From: Peltaster fructicola
Taxonomy: Eukaryota > Ascomycota > Dothideomycetes
Reading direction: 5' to 3'
DNA length: 64,000 nucleotides
NCBI GenBank assembly: GCA_001592805.2
Contig: CP051140.1
Location: 993,501 to 1,057,500, forward strand
Notes under the pieces: model-generated
Told to the model about the DNA's origin: nothing
Seen by the model: the letters and a program-made list of their open reading frames with translations, nothing else
Database searches by the model: none
Program-made: the position numbers and the translations under genes
Shown: positions 11,701-22,527 of the stretch, piece after piece
Numbering within the stretch: the first letter of the stretch is position 1
Layout of the letters: every line of letters starts with the position of its first letter

Positions 11701-12402
11701 CCATTACATTTCTGCGCGAATCGTGTTGAATAGTGGTAGTGGCAGAAGACACTGCCTTCGTGTTCGTAGTAAGAGTCCATTGCACCGAATACTGTCGGAC
11801 AAACACTGCATGTGAAGTGTTCGATATGGTACTTGCGATCGAGTGCGGTGATGTAGGAGCCTCGAAGAGCGCCGCCACAGTCGTGACATAGCAATCCCAG
11901 TCTACGGAAGTAGTCTGTCTCGCATAGCGGATACTGGTTTGGTGGATGGTCTGGCACTGGGAAGAACTTGGAAGCGACTATTTTGCCGCAATCCTGTGAG
12001 GTCAGTCTTTATGATACTTGCTTGCGAAGTACGTTAGCAACTTACATGACATGTGAAGCATTCCAGGTGGTATGTGTCACCTAGAGCTCGTACGAATTGC
12101 CCAGTGAGGTTTCTGCCGCATTTACCGCAAAGTCGCTGCTGCTGCTGTCCTCCAGAAGGCCGGCGCTGCTGCTGCTGCTGTGGCTGCTGCTGTGCTCCAG
12201 AAAGTCCTCCAGAAGGTCGACGTAGATCTGTGGAAGGACGCGCTCTTTCACCAGTATCAGACTCACCTTCACCATTATGTCTTGCGAGGCCTTGCCAAGC
12301 TGTCACCTGCTCATTACCGTGCGAACCATTCATGCGCTCGTTGTGATATGCGCCATCGTTTGACGCTCCTGGCGGTCTCTCCTCCGACGGGAGACCCACC
12401 AT
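8799..12402 (-). CDS. LRG1: LIM-domain Rho GTPase-activating protein (Lrg1-type)
   Basis: Exons 12402-12046, 11993-9252 and 9200-8799 give 1166 residues. An N-terminal low-complexity region with Gln runs precedes LIM1 (CGKCGRNLTGQF, split by intron 11994-12045), LIM2 (CHDCGGALRGSY), a LIM-like CNGCG segment, and a distant LIM (CAQCGKTVEDRCYKF). The RhoGAP domain follows: FGVPLEQLL, the Arg finger in GVFRKNGNIKRL, and LATVITPNIL. Lrg1 proteins switch off Rho1 and so restrain beta-1,3-glucan synthase and septum/tip growth. A 51-base intron (9201-9251) is a multiple of three with no stop, so it looks like coding sequence. It has GTGAGT and CTGCAG ends, and its removal joins EEMCE to VPEDCM; retention would only add 17 residues after the GAP core. 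Confidence 0.94.
12133..12192. repeat. CTG/CAG repeats coding for glutamine runs in LRG1
   Basis: Two close CTG-rich blocks on the plus strand encode the interrupted Gln tracts of the LRG1 N-terminus on the minus strand, separated by two copies of an RRPSGG motif. Likely to vary in length between strains by slippage. Confidence 0.75.
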
Positions 12403-13722
12403 CCCAGTGTCTCCCGCTGGGTCTCCCAGTCAAGTTGATATGTTCGTGTGCGCTGCTATAATAGGAGTTGGTGATGTCGATCGAGGGGTTTGACGTTCGT
12501 GGAAGTATCGTGATTTCTGAGGATGCAGGGGTGGAGTTGTGCGAAGTCGACGTTCACCGCGGCTGCGAGCTTTGATCGAATCAATACACGAGGATGAGGA
12601 GCGTGTCGATAGGTCGTTAAGTTAAGTCGGGGATGCTCGTGAAGATGCCTTGTAGATAGGATGTCATCAAGCGAAACAATTGCAGTTGAGCACAAGACCC
12701 TGTGGAGTTGTTGCAATAAAGGAATCGCGCGAAGGTTGGCGGGAGGTACGTGAGGCTCGCTGCCGAAGGCGGTCGATGATGTGTACGCGCAGAAAATCGC
12801 AGCAGCTGCTTCGAGGAAAATGTTGATAGCTGTGCGTGTCCTCGTTGCACCAGAGTACGATCTGAAACACTATTCAAAGATGGCAGTAGGGTCTTTACCG
12901 CGCAGTGACAGCGAAGAACCCTTTCATGTCACCGTCCTCTCCGCAAAACTGTGTCCAGAAATAGATCACTCTGTATGCTCTTCGAGAGCCGTGGTCAAAC
13001 ATGAATTGCTATTGCCTGACAATTACGATTACGAATGCCTTGTCAGACACACAGTGCGGCTAAGACGATTTGCTCTCACAGCCATAGCCACAAGAGTATC
13101 GATAGTCCCAGGCAGCGAATGAGCTTGGCACAGCCTCACTCGCTCGCCATGCCAGCGCAGTGCCTTCCTTAGACCAAGGTAATACGATTGTCCTCGTAAG
13201 GGCGCTATGTTTGACGATCTTCGTAGCAGGGATACATGTGACAGACCTAATACCACCGCAGCGAAATGAAAGCTCAGTAGTAGCTGTTTTAAGTGCTGTC
13301 GAACCTCCTTTGGAAGTGGTTCTGCAGTGTCAAGGCTGACAGGACACTTCCAGCAGAGTGATCGCAGCTTAGTACTGTCGCCTTGCTGTCGTAATGCTGT
13401 CGCATTGCTATCGTGTGTCTTCGTATCGTGTATATGTTCTGCTCGCGCGAAGTATTTGAGGTCAGTAGCATGATTCTCTACACATCTTGACCTCGTATCG
13501 CCTGTAGTCGCCTGCTCGGAGACTTTTCCTCCCAGCAGAATGGATGCTGTTCAGGCCTCGCAGTCACTCATCGCTATGTGGTTTGCTGCGAAGAGTCAAG
13601 TAAAGCCTGAGGCTGAAAGCACTGTCCACTGCGGCCCGCTATTGTGCATGATACTCGCGACACACTACTAACGACAAAGCTCACTTCTCAAGGTCAATAA
13701 AACCACCACACTTGCGCTCAAG
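12403..13722. other. intergenic region between divergent LRG1 and RPB4
   Basis: About 1.3 kb containing the LRG1 promoter/leader and, on the right, the RPB4 promoter. Many short open frames on both strands, none with family features. No repeats or RNA genes recognised. Confidence 0.5.
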
Positions 13723-14220
13723 ATGGCAGGCCCGACCGCAGTGCCGTACATGAACTCACGAAGGCGACCACCACCGACTGGTGACGAAGAGGCGAGCTAC
13801 AGATTGAAGCTTGGCGAGATGGAGGAATCACAATCTCTGTCTGTCGCAGAGGCAAACGTGCTGTTGCACTACATCGATGAGCAGCGAAAGCGCGACGGCA
13901 CGATGGCAAACAACAAGGACGTCTTTGTTAAGGCACGGGACTATGTGAGCCTCTTTGCGCGCTTCAAGGACCACAAGACTGTCGAACAGATCGAGCGCGA
14001 GACTCGATTAACGCAGGGCATCCACCATTTCGAACGAGCACAACTCGGTATGACAGACGAGGACATTTGCGGACGTTTACTGACTGGCATGATAGCTACG
14101 TTGTGCTGCGATACTGCCGAAGAAGCTCGAACACTCATTCCATCACTCGAGAACAAGATTTCGGATGATGACCTCCAGGCTCTTCTCGATAACATTTCTA
14201 AGCTAAGGGACTTCTCCTGA
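13723..14220 (+). CDS. RPB4: RNA polymerase II subunit Rpb4
   Basis: Exons 13723-14047 and 14096-14220 give 149 residues. Rpb4 forms the stalk of RNA polymerase II with Rpb7. Evidence: SLSVAEANVLLHYIDEQ near the start, DYVSLFARFKDHKTVEQIE, then after splicing FERAQLATLCCDTAEEARTLIPSLE and a C-terminal DDDLQALLDNISKLRDF, the classic Rpb4 end. The 48-base intron 14048-14095 (GTATGA ... GATAG, with a CTGACT branch) is a multiple of three and has no stop, so an unspliced reading looks like one long gene with 16 extra residues between AQL and TLCC. The family alignment shows those residues do not belong. It faces RPF2, 183 bases separating the stop codons. Confidence 0.95.
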   Translation: MAGPTAVPYMNSRRRPPPTGDEEASYRLKLGEMEESQSLSVAEANVLLHYIDEQRKRDGTMANNKDVFVKARDYVSLFARFKDHKTVEQIERETRLTQGIHHFERAQLGMTDEDICGRLLTGMIATLCCDTAEEARTLIPSLENKISDDDLQALLDNISKLRDFS

Positions 14221-14403
14221 GGATATGCGATGCAAGGAGCGTTACAACCACAAAACTGCAATATTAGCGTGGAGTTCGGCAAGATGATGGGACAACCGAT
14301 AGTGATATAAAGAGCGCTATGATGTATGAAACAGCGGATGCTGTTCTACGAAGTACGAACCACCAACGCCTCGCTAAGTGTTCTCAATAATCCGCTGATC
14401 TGC

Positions 14404-15419
14404 TCATGCTCTTACTTTCTTTGCTGCCTCCGGCACAATGTCATCAAGTCCAACAAAGGCATCCTCATCGTCAGCAACATCTCGACTTCGCTTCAGACCC
14501 TTCATCTTCCTAGTCTGCAGCTGAGTAAGATCCTGCTTGCCAAGATGTATGCGGCCGATCTTATCACCGATGAGATCTGTTTCAACGTTCTTCTTCGTCT
14601 TGGTCTGCGAAATATTAGCTCATATTTCCAATCGGCGCGACACAAACTCACCTCTGTACTCTTAGGCTTGCGCATAGCCTCTTTCAGCATCTCGGGATCC
14701 GCCTCCCTCGTCCTTCCTACTCTGAAATCGATTCGTGGACCCATCTCTTCTAGCTCAACCTTTGGTAGCACGCCGCCAGCCTTCTTTGTCCTTATGAGGT
14801 AGCATCGCATGTTTATCTGAGGCTTCGTCTCTCCGTCCTGCTCAGCAACAAGGAAATTGATCATGTATTGCAATCCTTCCACGTCCACAGCTGTCACATC
14901 TGGTCCCTTGAACAGCTCTGTCAGGATTGACTTCGCTAATGTGTACTCGTTGACGGTTGGTGAATCGAAAGCGCTGCCAGAAAAAGCCAACATAGGCTTA
15001 ACACCCAGTCGAGCTTTCTCGTTCTTGAATTGCGACAACGTTCTGAGAGTATCTGGGTCGACGAGGAGCTCTAACATATCGAGGACCTTGTACCCGAAGA
15101 ATCGAACCAGTGTTAAGCAATGCGGGCGTTTCTTACTGTGTGAGGCGAAGACCATGAGACTTGCATCATTCTTCTCAGAGAAGAACTCCAGACTTGATGC
15201 ATCTTCGAAAGGGTGTATAGCATTCTTCTTGGTGAACTTGATCGCCAGAGGGCGCTTCAATGCGTGGAGATCGGACTGCACGAGTTGCAAAAGCTCAGAT
15301 GAGGAAGTGTATCGTAGGAAGAGGGTGTTTCGTGGATTCTCGACGTTCTGTGGTGCTTTATTCTCGACGAACCGCTTCGTGCGAGCCTTTTTGGGCTCGA
15401 TCTGCTTGATTGGCAGCAT
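14404..15419 (-). CDS. RPF2: Ribosome biogenesis protein Rpf2 (Brix domain)
   Basis: Exons 15419-14652 and 14604-14404 (intron 14605-14651) give 322 residues. Rpf2 works with Rrs1 in the nucleolus to load the 5S RNP (5S rRNA, L5, L11) on pre-60S particles. The Brix domain is clear: NTLFLRYTSSSELLQLVQSD, KKNAIHPFEDASSLEFFSEKND, FASHSKKRPHCLTLVRFFGY, and VLPKVELEEMGPRIDF. The basic C-terminus in exon 2 carries HLGKQDLTQLQTRKMKGLK, an Rpf2 hallmark. It shares a 245-base divergent promoter with the glutaredoxin gene and converges on RPB4. Confidence 0.95.
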
Positions 15420-15664
15420 GCTGGGGGAATAGTTGTGAGATGTGGTGTCTCGTGAGATCGAGTTGCTAGCAAGCCAAAATAATAATTCTTGAGGCTAGGC
15501 CGTATCGATAACAGCGCGGAAGCGATTCCGCTGATCATTGCGACATACATGCAAGATGATGAAGGCGGGACTTTTCACTTCTGCAATCTATACACCATAG
15601 CTCTACCCACACGTCTGCTACGCTTGCCTCCAGCCTCCAGCAGAATCTCAAGTCCTCAGACATC

Positions 15665-16567
15665 ATGGCGACTACTACACTACTACCAATTGTGTCCGAA
15701 GACGAATTCAACAACCATACAACGTCACTCCCGAGCGAGGCCCTTGCAGTGATCTACTTCCATGCACCATGGGCCGAGCCATGCAAACAGATGAACACAA
15801 TCTTGACTACACTAGCATCCACATACGAACTCTCCAATCCTCCACGAATAGCCTTCTATAGCCTGGACGCAGAAGAAGTTAGTGATGTCAGCGAAAGATA
15901 TGACGTGACCCAAGTACCACTGGTGGTTCTGCAGAAAAGCGGAAAGGTCGTGGACAGCATCACAGGCACAGACGCAAAGAAGATCCGAGATGCTATAGAA
16001 CAACACGCAGGAAAGAGCAAGAATGGTGCGGCTCTTCCACCAGCACAGCAGGTGTCCAAACCTGCTTCAACTGCTGGAGCCACGACGAATGGAGACCTCT
16101 CCAAGTATGTTCCCAGTGATGCAGAGAACAAGGCGCCACAATCGGCAGGCTCGAAGGAAGAGCTTCATGCACGACTTGGAGAGCTGGTCAAGGCTGCACC
16201 AGTCATGCTATTCATGAAGGGCACTCCATCTGCACCACAATGTGGCTTCAGTCGACAGACCGTCAGTCTGCTTAGAGAGCGAGGCATCCGGTATGGCTTC
16301 TTCAACATTCTCGCCGACGACGATGTTCGACAGGGCCTCAAGGACTTCTCCGAATGGCCTACTTTCCCACAAGTCTATGTCGGTGGTGAGCTTGTGGGTG
16401 GATTGGATATTGTAAGTCTACAGCATGTCTCGTAAAGATTCAGCTAACATCTTCAGCTCAAGGAGGAGTTCGAGAACGATCCTGAATTCCTCAAGGACTA
16501 CACAGTGTCGGGTCAGAGAAATGCAGGTGGACCAGCAGCACCAGAGAAGCAAGCACAACCTGTTTAA
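15665..16567 (+). CDS. GRX4: Monothiol glutaredoxin with thioredoxin-like N-domain (Grx3/4 type)
   Basis: Exons 15665-16411 and 16457-16567 (intron 16412-16456) give 285 residues. The N-terminal thioredoxin-like domain has a degenerate active site (FHAPWAEPCKQM) and cis-Pro region VPLVVL. A linker of about 50 residues leads to a monothiol glutaredoxin domain with the CGFS site (APQCGFSRQTV), FNILADDDVRQGLK, the WPTFPQVYVGGELVGG glutathione-binding block, and a short tail. Such two-domain proteins bind a [2Fe-2S] cluster with glutathione in the cytosol and nucleus, deliver iron, and report iron status to iron regulators. It lies head-to-head with RPF2. Confidence 0.94.
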
Positions 16568-17661
16568 GATCTAGATGTAAGTGACTTGACCTGCGTTTCT
16601 TGCAGGACAGTGTATAACACTCTTGATACGACATCTGCTGTGGCTTGAGTTGCACGGCAGCATTAGCACGATACATCCTTACTAAACGTCCTGTGGCTAC
16701 GACCTATCGACGTATGACACTGCATCTTCCTAGAGACGTACGAATCCTGCCGCAAGGAGTATGACGGGTAGTATGGAGATTCGGCTGTTGTAGGATACCT
16801 CTGACGATAAGAAAACAAATATTACGCCACTAGAGGTGGTCATGGCTAACTTTGGTTTTGCTTTATCAATTCGAAGTTCGCGTGGGTTTGTATTACCATC
16901 AGGCACAAGTTGTCAGGAGACCCCATGAGATCCAGCTTTGCATGTGTCTAGCACAAAACGAATACTGTTGAGGGTCTGATATCGATCGAGTGCGCAGACG
17001 CCGCAGTCATATTCCGACCAGACATGTAGATGACGTCCGTGATTCCTCCTATCGACAAATTGTTGATGTTGCTCGATCGCGGAGGTATTTTACAGTCATC
17101 CCACCAAATTGATAGATAAGGATCAGAGATGGGTCCATCGATACACTGGAGACATCGTCGAATACAGCTACCTCACCTTTGCCGTAGCTGGTCCCTACAG
17201 CCCATGTATGAATGTCATTGTGCCACCGCTTCGCCGTAACAGGGATCTACAAGATCCTCATGCTCATGCCACGTGGGACAAGCAGCGTCACTGCCAACCT
17301 CTAGATGGCAGATCTCCGATCACAAGAGGGTCAACGAGCAACAGCACATGCTAGCTGCACCAGTGATGCGTAACCAGTCCAACGACGAGCAACACCTCGA
17401 GGAGTACGACGGGTTCGAGAGCTTCAAAATCATCACCATGAAGCTAAAGAGGATCGTTGGTATGACATGAGCCTTGGGATGGTGAAGACGATAATCTATC
17501 AGGACGTTCAGAAGGCATTGACTCTTTAGATGAAGACCTTCAGGATGGAGCGGGAACGCCCGCCTGTCCACGCGCGGACACAGACCATCATGACCAAGCA
17601 CGTGTGACAGTGTTTCGCTTCGTAGGCCTTCTTTCACTCGTATCCTCTACCACCGCACACG
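16568..17661. other. intergenic region
   Basis: About 1.1 kb with no supportable gene. It carries the glutaredoxin 3' flank and the promoter of the CCCH-finger gene. Open frames near 17109-17470 have no family features. Confidence 0.5.
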
Positions 17662-18976
17662 ATGTCTGAAGACGCAGCGCTTCGAGCACAGATTGCGTCC
17701 TTGTCCGGCCGTATCGATGCTGTCAGAGGTCCTCCTCCAACCCTACCACGACCTTTCCACCGCGTCCACCAACATCAGTGGACGCCATACCCACCAACAC
17801 ATCACCAACCCTTCCGGAACCGAACCCTCGTCAACACACCTGCGACGCCTGCACCAACTGACACCTACAACAACAGTACGACATCATCTACTGACACAGC
17901 TCTCGTGAAAACACGAGGACTCAACAATCAGCTCATGACCCAAGCGACCTATGAGCGTGAACAGCGATCTAGACAAATGAAGCCGCCGCCGGCGAAGCGA
18001 GCTCGCTATGGTACTGAGCGGCTTAGTAGATCGACTCCTGTTCTTACGCCTCTCCGCGTCCTCGAGATCGAAGGCATCAAGTTCGAAATGAAAGAGGATG
18101 GAACCAAGTTGACGAGAGTTGATGGTACCGACAGTTGTTAACCACGGTGGCCGGTAAACTAACATTGGTAGACACAGCCGATCCTCGACAGACGCCACGG
18201 AAGGCCATCATTGCTGGTATTGAGTATCTTCGCACCAAGAACGGTAACTTGCTCCGCCAAGGAGTCTCCAAAGACACAGCTGTGTACGTGGTAGAAGTCG
18301 CATATTGACAAGACTGGAGCTTATCACATAACAGACCCGCAGAACCACCACGCCCTCAGTGCACGAACTTCACAAAGAACGGTATCGTAGTCTTTCGACA
18401 TCTTCGTTTCAGGGTGAGTCCGGGAGGCCAACTAACATGTCTGCAGGCACCTGTGCATTCGGTCCGAAATGCCATTTCGCGCACGATCCTAAGAAGGTTG
18501 CCATCTGCAAGACGTTCTTGCAGAGAGGCAGTTGTCCAAACGGCGAGTATTGCGACCTCTCACACACCCTTGACTATCATCGCGTGCCTGCTTGTTCTCA
18601 CTTCCAGCGAGATGCTTGCAACAACGACAAGTGCGCATATCCTCACGTTCATATCGCACCAGGCGCAGAAGTCTGCCGTCCATTCGCCACACTTGGCTTC
18701 TGTGACGTAGGCCTCAACTGCGACAAACGCCATGTCTTCGAGTGTCCGGATTATGCTAACACCGGTGAATGTCCTAACATTGCTAAGTGTCGCTTGGCAC
18801 ACGTTATGCATGCTGGAAAGCAGCGTGTTGCGCGTCGTGCTGCGGCCGCTGCTGCTGCAGGCGACTCTGAGGTCGAAGACGATGGCGATGAGGACATCAA
18901 CAGAAAGCCTGCACAGAAGAGATCCTCTCGTGACACGCAGCTCGCGGACAACGTGGACTACGTGGCATTGTCCTAA
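17662..18976 (+). CDS. CCCH zinc-finger RNA-binding protein (ZC3H3-like)
   Basis: Four exons (17662-18124, 18172-18283, 18335-18381, 18447-18976) give 383 residues. A disordered Pro/Thr-rich N-terminus is followed by a run of CCCH fingers: CTNFTKNGTCAFGPKCHFAH (Cx8Cx5Cx3H, assembled across the third intron), CKTFLQRGSCPNGEYCDLSH, CSHFQRDACNNDKCAYPH, CRPFATLGFCDVGLNCDKRH and CPDYANTGECPNIAKCRLAH. The array of about five tandem fingers resembles ZC3H3 and the Yth1/CPSF30 class that bind pre-mRNA during 3' processing and export; I prefer ZC3H3 because of the finger spacing and position, but Yth1-type function is possible. The C-terminus is acidic with an Ala run. The third intron contains a second strong donor (18414). 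Confidence 0.88.
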
Positions 18977-19376
18977 CGATCAAGACGAGAGTGCTCAGCA
19001 TTAGATCCTAGTCAAAAACAAGCATGAAGGATCACACCTACGTAGCTCATGATAGCACGAATCAGAAAAAAGTTTAATGGAGTGGTTGTCTCAGAGTGAC
19101 CGTCGTTGATCGCGAGATGTTCGCTTGGGATATATATTCACATCTTGCTAGTACTGTCTGCTCGCTGATAGCATGGCTGAATACACGAGCAAATGCTCAT
19201 ATTGACTGCGCCGAACTCCGCCAGCCATAAGCATATCCGAACTCCAATGGCACAGCTAGCTCGTCGTATCCTCAAGCGTACCACAAATAAGACTTGATGA
19301 ATATGCTGCTGAGTAGCGAACACTATCTCCTCAGATAGAGATGCACACTCGACCCGACGAGAAGGCATATAGTGCT
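18977..19376. other. intergenic region between convergent genes
   Basis: About 400 bases between the CCCH gene and the ILV6 stop codon; presumably only 3' flanks. No gene or RNA seen. Confidence 0.5.
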
Positions 19377-20384
19377 CTAACCAGGGGGAAGGGCGCTCTG
19401 GTCAACGACGTCCTCAATGACCTTCTCCTCAAGCTCGGATGGACCATGCAGGGGTGAGCGTGGAAGAGCCATAAGACCTGTCAAAGTCAGCATGATTCAG
19501 AATGACGAACAACACAACTCACCTGTTCGAGAGCTCTCGAGGATGCCAAAAGGTGCAATCAATTTCATGAAGCTGTCAATCCTGGTTGGCTTCGCACTGA
19601 CTTCGACAATGCAATTATTTGTACTAATATCCAGTACCTTGCCTCCGAACTGGTGTGTAAGATGTGTGATGGATTCCAGATGTTGGTTCTTGAGACGAAG
19701 AGCTTCTGACGGGTGCAAGTTTCGTGGATGGTAGTCTGCAGGTGCTTCTGTGCTCTCCAGAGCTTGTCCATCCTGCTCGACACCAGCGTTCTCGTCTGTC
19801 ATCTCTCTGTGATGTGCAAGAAGTTCCTCAAAGTACTCGGCTCCAAGAATTGAGACCTTTGCCAGCAGTAGCTCTCTCTGCACAAGAGGGGCTTCCGTGT
19901 AATCCAAGACTGCCCACACTGGCACAAGATCTTCCAATTGCCGCCGTGCTTGCTCAATCACACCATCTTGTCCTTGCAAGACAATTGTCATGCGCGACAA
20001 ATCTGCAAGCTCTGTAGAACAGACAACAAGTGAATCAATGTTGAAGCCTCTTGCTGCTAGGATACCGGACACTCGTGATAGCACACCAGGCTCGTTCTGT
20101 ACCAAGCAGTTGAGCACATGTCTCTTAGGCGGTGCTGTGCTTGGTAATGGAGTCTCGTAAAGGATACTGCTGACAGCGGCGGCTGGTGATATGGACTGAC
20201 TTGTAGCAGCGGCTGGGAGAGGGTTGACTCGCCGGTGGAGTGCTTTATATGCAATGGCTGATGTCGAAGATGATTGCTGTCGGATTTGTGCTTGTGTGAT
20301 ACCAGCAGCGGTTGACCATCTCTGAAGCGGTGCTGTCTGAGCAGCAAGGCCTGTCAAAGCCTTCGCTGCTTTCCTTGAAGCCAT
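19377..20384 (-). CDS. ILV6: Acetolactate synthase regulatory (small) subunit
   Basis: Exons 20384-19523 and 19477-19377 (intron 19478-19522) give 320 residues. Ilv6 binds the catalytic subunit Ilv2 in mitochondria and brings valine feedback inhibition to branched-chain amino-acid synthesis. A basic, Ser/Ala-rich presequence is followed by the ACT domain (HVLNCLVQNEPGVLSRVSG, GFNIDSLVV) and the C-terminal regulatory domain (ELLLAKVSILG ... LTHQFGGKVLDISTNNCIVEVSAKPTRIDSF). The last exon ends EEKVIEDVVDQSALPPG. A perfect Gcn4/CPC-1 site lies 40 bases upstream of the ATG, fitting general amino-acid control. It shares a 185-base promoter with the KH-protein gene. Confidence 0.95.
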
Positions 20385-20423
20385 TGCTCACTACAAATGG
20401 TGCATTCAAAACGCCAGAACATG

Positions 20424-20430
20424 TGAGTCA
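20424..20430. promoter_or_regulatory. Gcn4/CPC-1 binding site TGAGTCA
   Basis: The heptamer TGAGTCA, identical to the Gcn4/CPC-1/CpcA consensus TGASTCA, lies 40 bases before the ILV6 ATG in the 185-base ILV6/KH divergent promoter. Chance of one such site in this spacer is roughly two percent, and ILV6 is an amino-acid biosynthesis gene, so a real site is likely; it might sit in the transcribed leader. Confidence 0.6.
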
Positions 20431-20569
20431 AATGATTTTCTGTGCTATAGCTCTAAAGCACAGGCCCTTTCACTAGCGCAGTACCCTTGGCGAGCCTCAA
20501 GAGCTTCGACAAAATTCCTCGAGCCAGACTTCCATCTACACCACAACTTATCAGAGCATTGCATTCAAG

Positions 20570-22527
20570 ATGTCTGCCGAACCTCGCGAACGCTCAGGTG
20601 CTAATCTAGGCGAGCCTGTGGCTCCACGAAGAAGGACCAAGTTTGATCGCTCGCGCTCACGCTCGCCAGTACGCGAGAATGCTGACGAGACCCATCGAAG
20701 CCGTAGCCCTGTCGCAAAGACAGAGACCGTGACCGACGATAAACCAGCTACGCCACGTATCGATCCTTCGCAGAGCCGAGCTAAGGCCATGGAAATTGCA
20801 GCGAAGCTCAGCGCTGCCATGGCTGCCAAGGGAGGCAATCAAAAAGCCGGCATTCCATGGAAAGTGGTATGTCAGAGCAAACGTATGCTAATCGACCGCT
20901 AACGCTCTGGCAGCTACCCAAAGAGAAGGCGTCCGAAGAACCCAAGGACGATGTCTATCAGCAGAACGGTGACTACATGAAAGATATCGACATCAACGAC
21001 TTCAAAACGAAGTTCACCTTGACTAAAGGTGACGTGCAGCATAAGGTAAATGATCATTCTACTCCTAACACACTAGCCTTGACTCTTTCCCTTTGCTGAT
21101 TAGAGAGGGTTTGTATCTGACTGTCAGGCCAATGCATTTGCTCACTCTATACTCATGCAGCTTACGCACTACGTGTGCTTCATAGGAATCAGCTGACCTT
21201 GCATAGATCACAACGGAGACAGGTGCCGGTATGCGTCACCTAATATAACTTTTGAACGAGTACTTACACATAGAAAGATGTCACTACGCGTGGAGCATAC
21301 TATCCAGACAGAAGCATGGCCACGCTCCAGGTAAGTGTATCGAAACAGCATAAGCGAGCGTTGACTAAAATCTGAGAATAGGCACCATGTCTTCATCTTC
21401 ATGTCACCGCCACTACCCGAGAATCCCTGGACAAAGCTGTCGCAATGATCGAAGAGATGTTGAACCAAGAGCTTCCCAACCTAATCGATGAACGTCGCTT
21501 CAAGCGTCGCGGCGAGCAGGAGGTTGACGAGCGCGGCTTCCGCAAGTGGCCTAAGGAATGCGTCTCTATCGACCTTGAACCCATCCCAGGCTTCAATCTG
21601 CGCGCTGCTGTGGTAGGCGAAAGAGGATCATATGTCAAGCACATCCAGCAGCAAACAGGTTGCCGTGTCCAGATCAAAGGCCGTGGCAGTGGCTTTCTGG
21701 AGAGAGACACCAATGAAGAGAGTGATGAGGCAATGTATTTGGAGATCACGTAAGGCTCTTGGACAAAATTGCGACTATGTTACTAATTCGTCTGCTTCAG
21801 TGCTTCTAACCCCGTGCAGGTCGAGGCTGGAAAAGCCGAGGCACTGAGTTTGGTCGAGGCGATCAAGAAAGAGTACTACAATCACAAGGAGGGCCGCGGC
21901 CAGAGCAACAACAATGGTCGAGATCAGGAGTTACGAAATCAGGGTGGCCAGGACTCCCGACGCGGTGGCAGAGATGGTGGCCGTGATCGTCGTGGAGGAG
22001 GAGGTGGTGGTGGGTTTGGTGGTCGTGGCGACTATTACGACCACGACAACCAGCAAGGTAACGGCGCTACAGGGGCCTACGATAAGATCGAAGATCCATT
22101 AGCCAGCGCGAATGGCTACACAGGACAAGGTGCGTTCGGCACGAACCAGACTGACTACGCGTACGGCCAGCAAGTAGCAGCACAGCCAACCTATGATGTG
22201 ACAACTGCTGCTGCTCAAGCTGCAGGTATGGACGTCACCACATACCAGGCATGGGTTGCACACTATGCGGCCAATCCTGGCGAAGATCATTACGCACCAC
22301 AAGGAGGCTTCCAGACGTACATGGAGCATCTCGCCGCGTACATGATGCAGTCTAACCCAGGTTACCCGACTGGGGCTACTCAAGGCTATGCCCAAGGATA
22401 CTCGGCTACCACTCAGGATCAATCTCAAGCATACGGCGGCTATAACGGCTACCCTGCTGGATCCTATGGCTACACAGCTGATCCATCTGCTGCTCCCAGT
22501 GATCTTTCCAAACCCTCGGAGGTCTAG
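20570..22527 (+). CDS. KH-domain RNA-binding protein (KHDC4/BLOM7-like) with RGG and Tyr/Gly-rich tail
   Basis: Six exons: 20570-20866, 20914-21045, 21207-21228, 21278-21330, 21382-21749 and 21801-22527, 532 residues. Family blocks: KDIDINDFKTKFTLTKGDVQ, then the 22-base third exon (ITTETGA), DVTTRGAYYPDRSMAT and LHLHVTATTRESLDKAV (first KH), then SIDLEPIPGFNLRAAVVG with GERGSYVKHIQQQTGC (second KH with the GxxG loop). An RGG box (about residues 340-370) and a Tyr/Gly/Gln-rich tail follow. Human KHDC4 relatives act in pre-mRNA splicing; the fungal protein is probably nuclear and RNA-binding. An RS-like start (RSRSRSPVR) supports a splicing link. Exon phases agree at all five junctions, which supports the model including the microexon. 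Confidence 0.88.

Noticed and set aside
18382-18446. Nested twin intron (stwintron) in the CCCH gene
   Set aside because: The first half would be only about 31 bases, too short for normal splicing; an alternative donor is the simpler reading.
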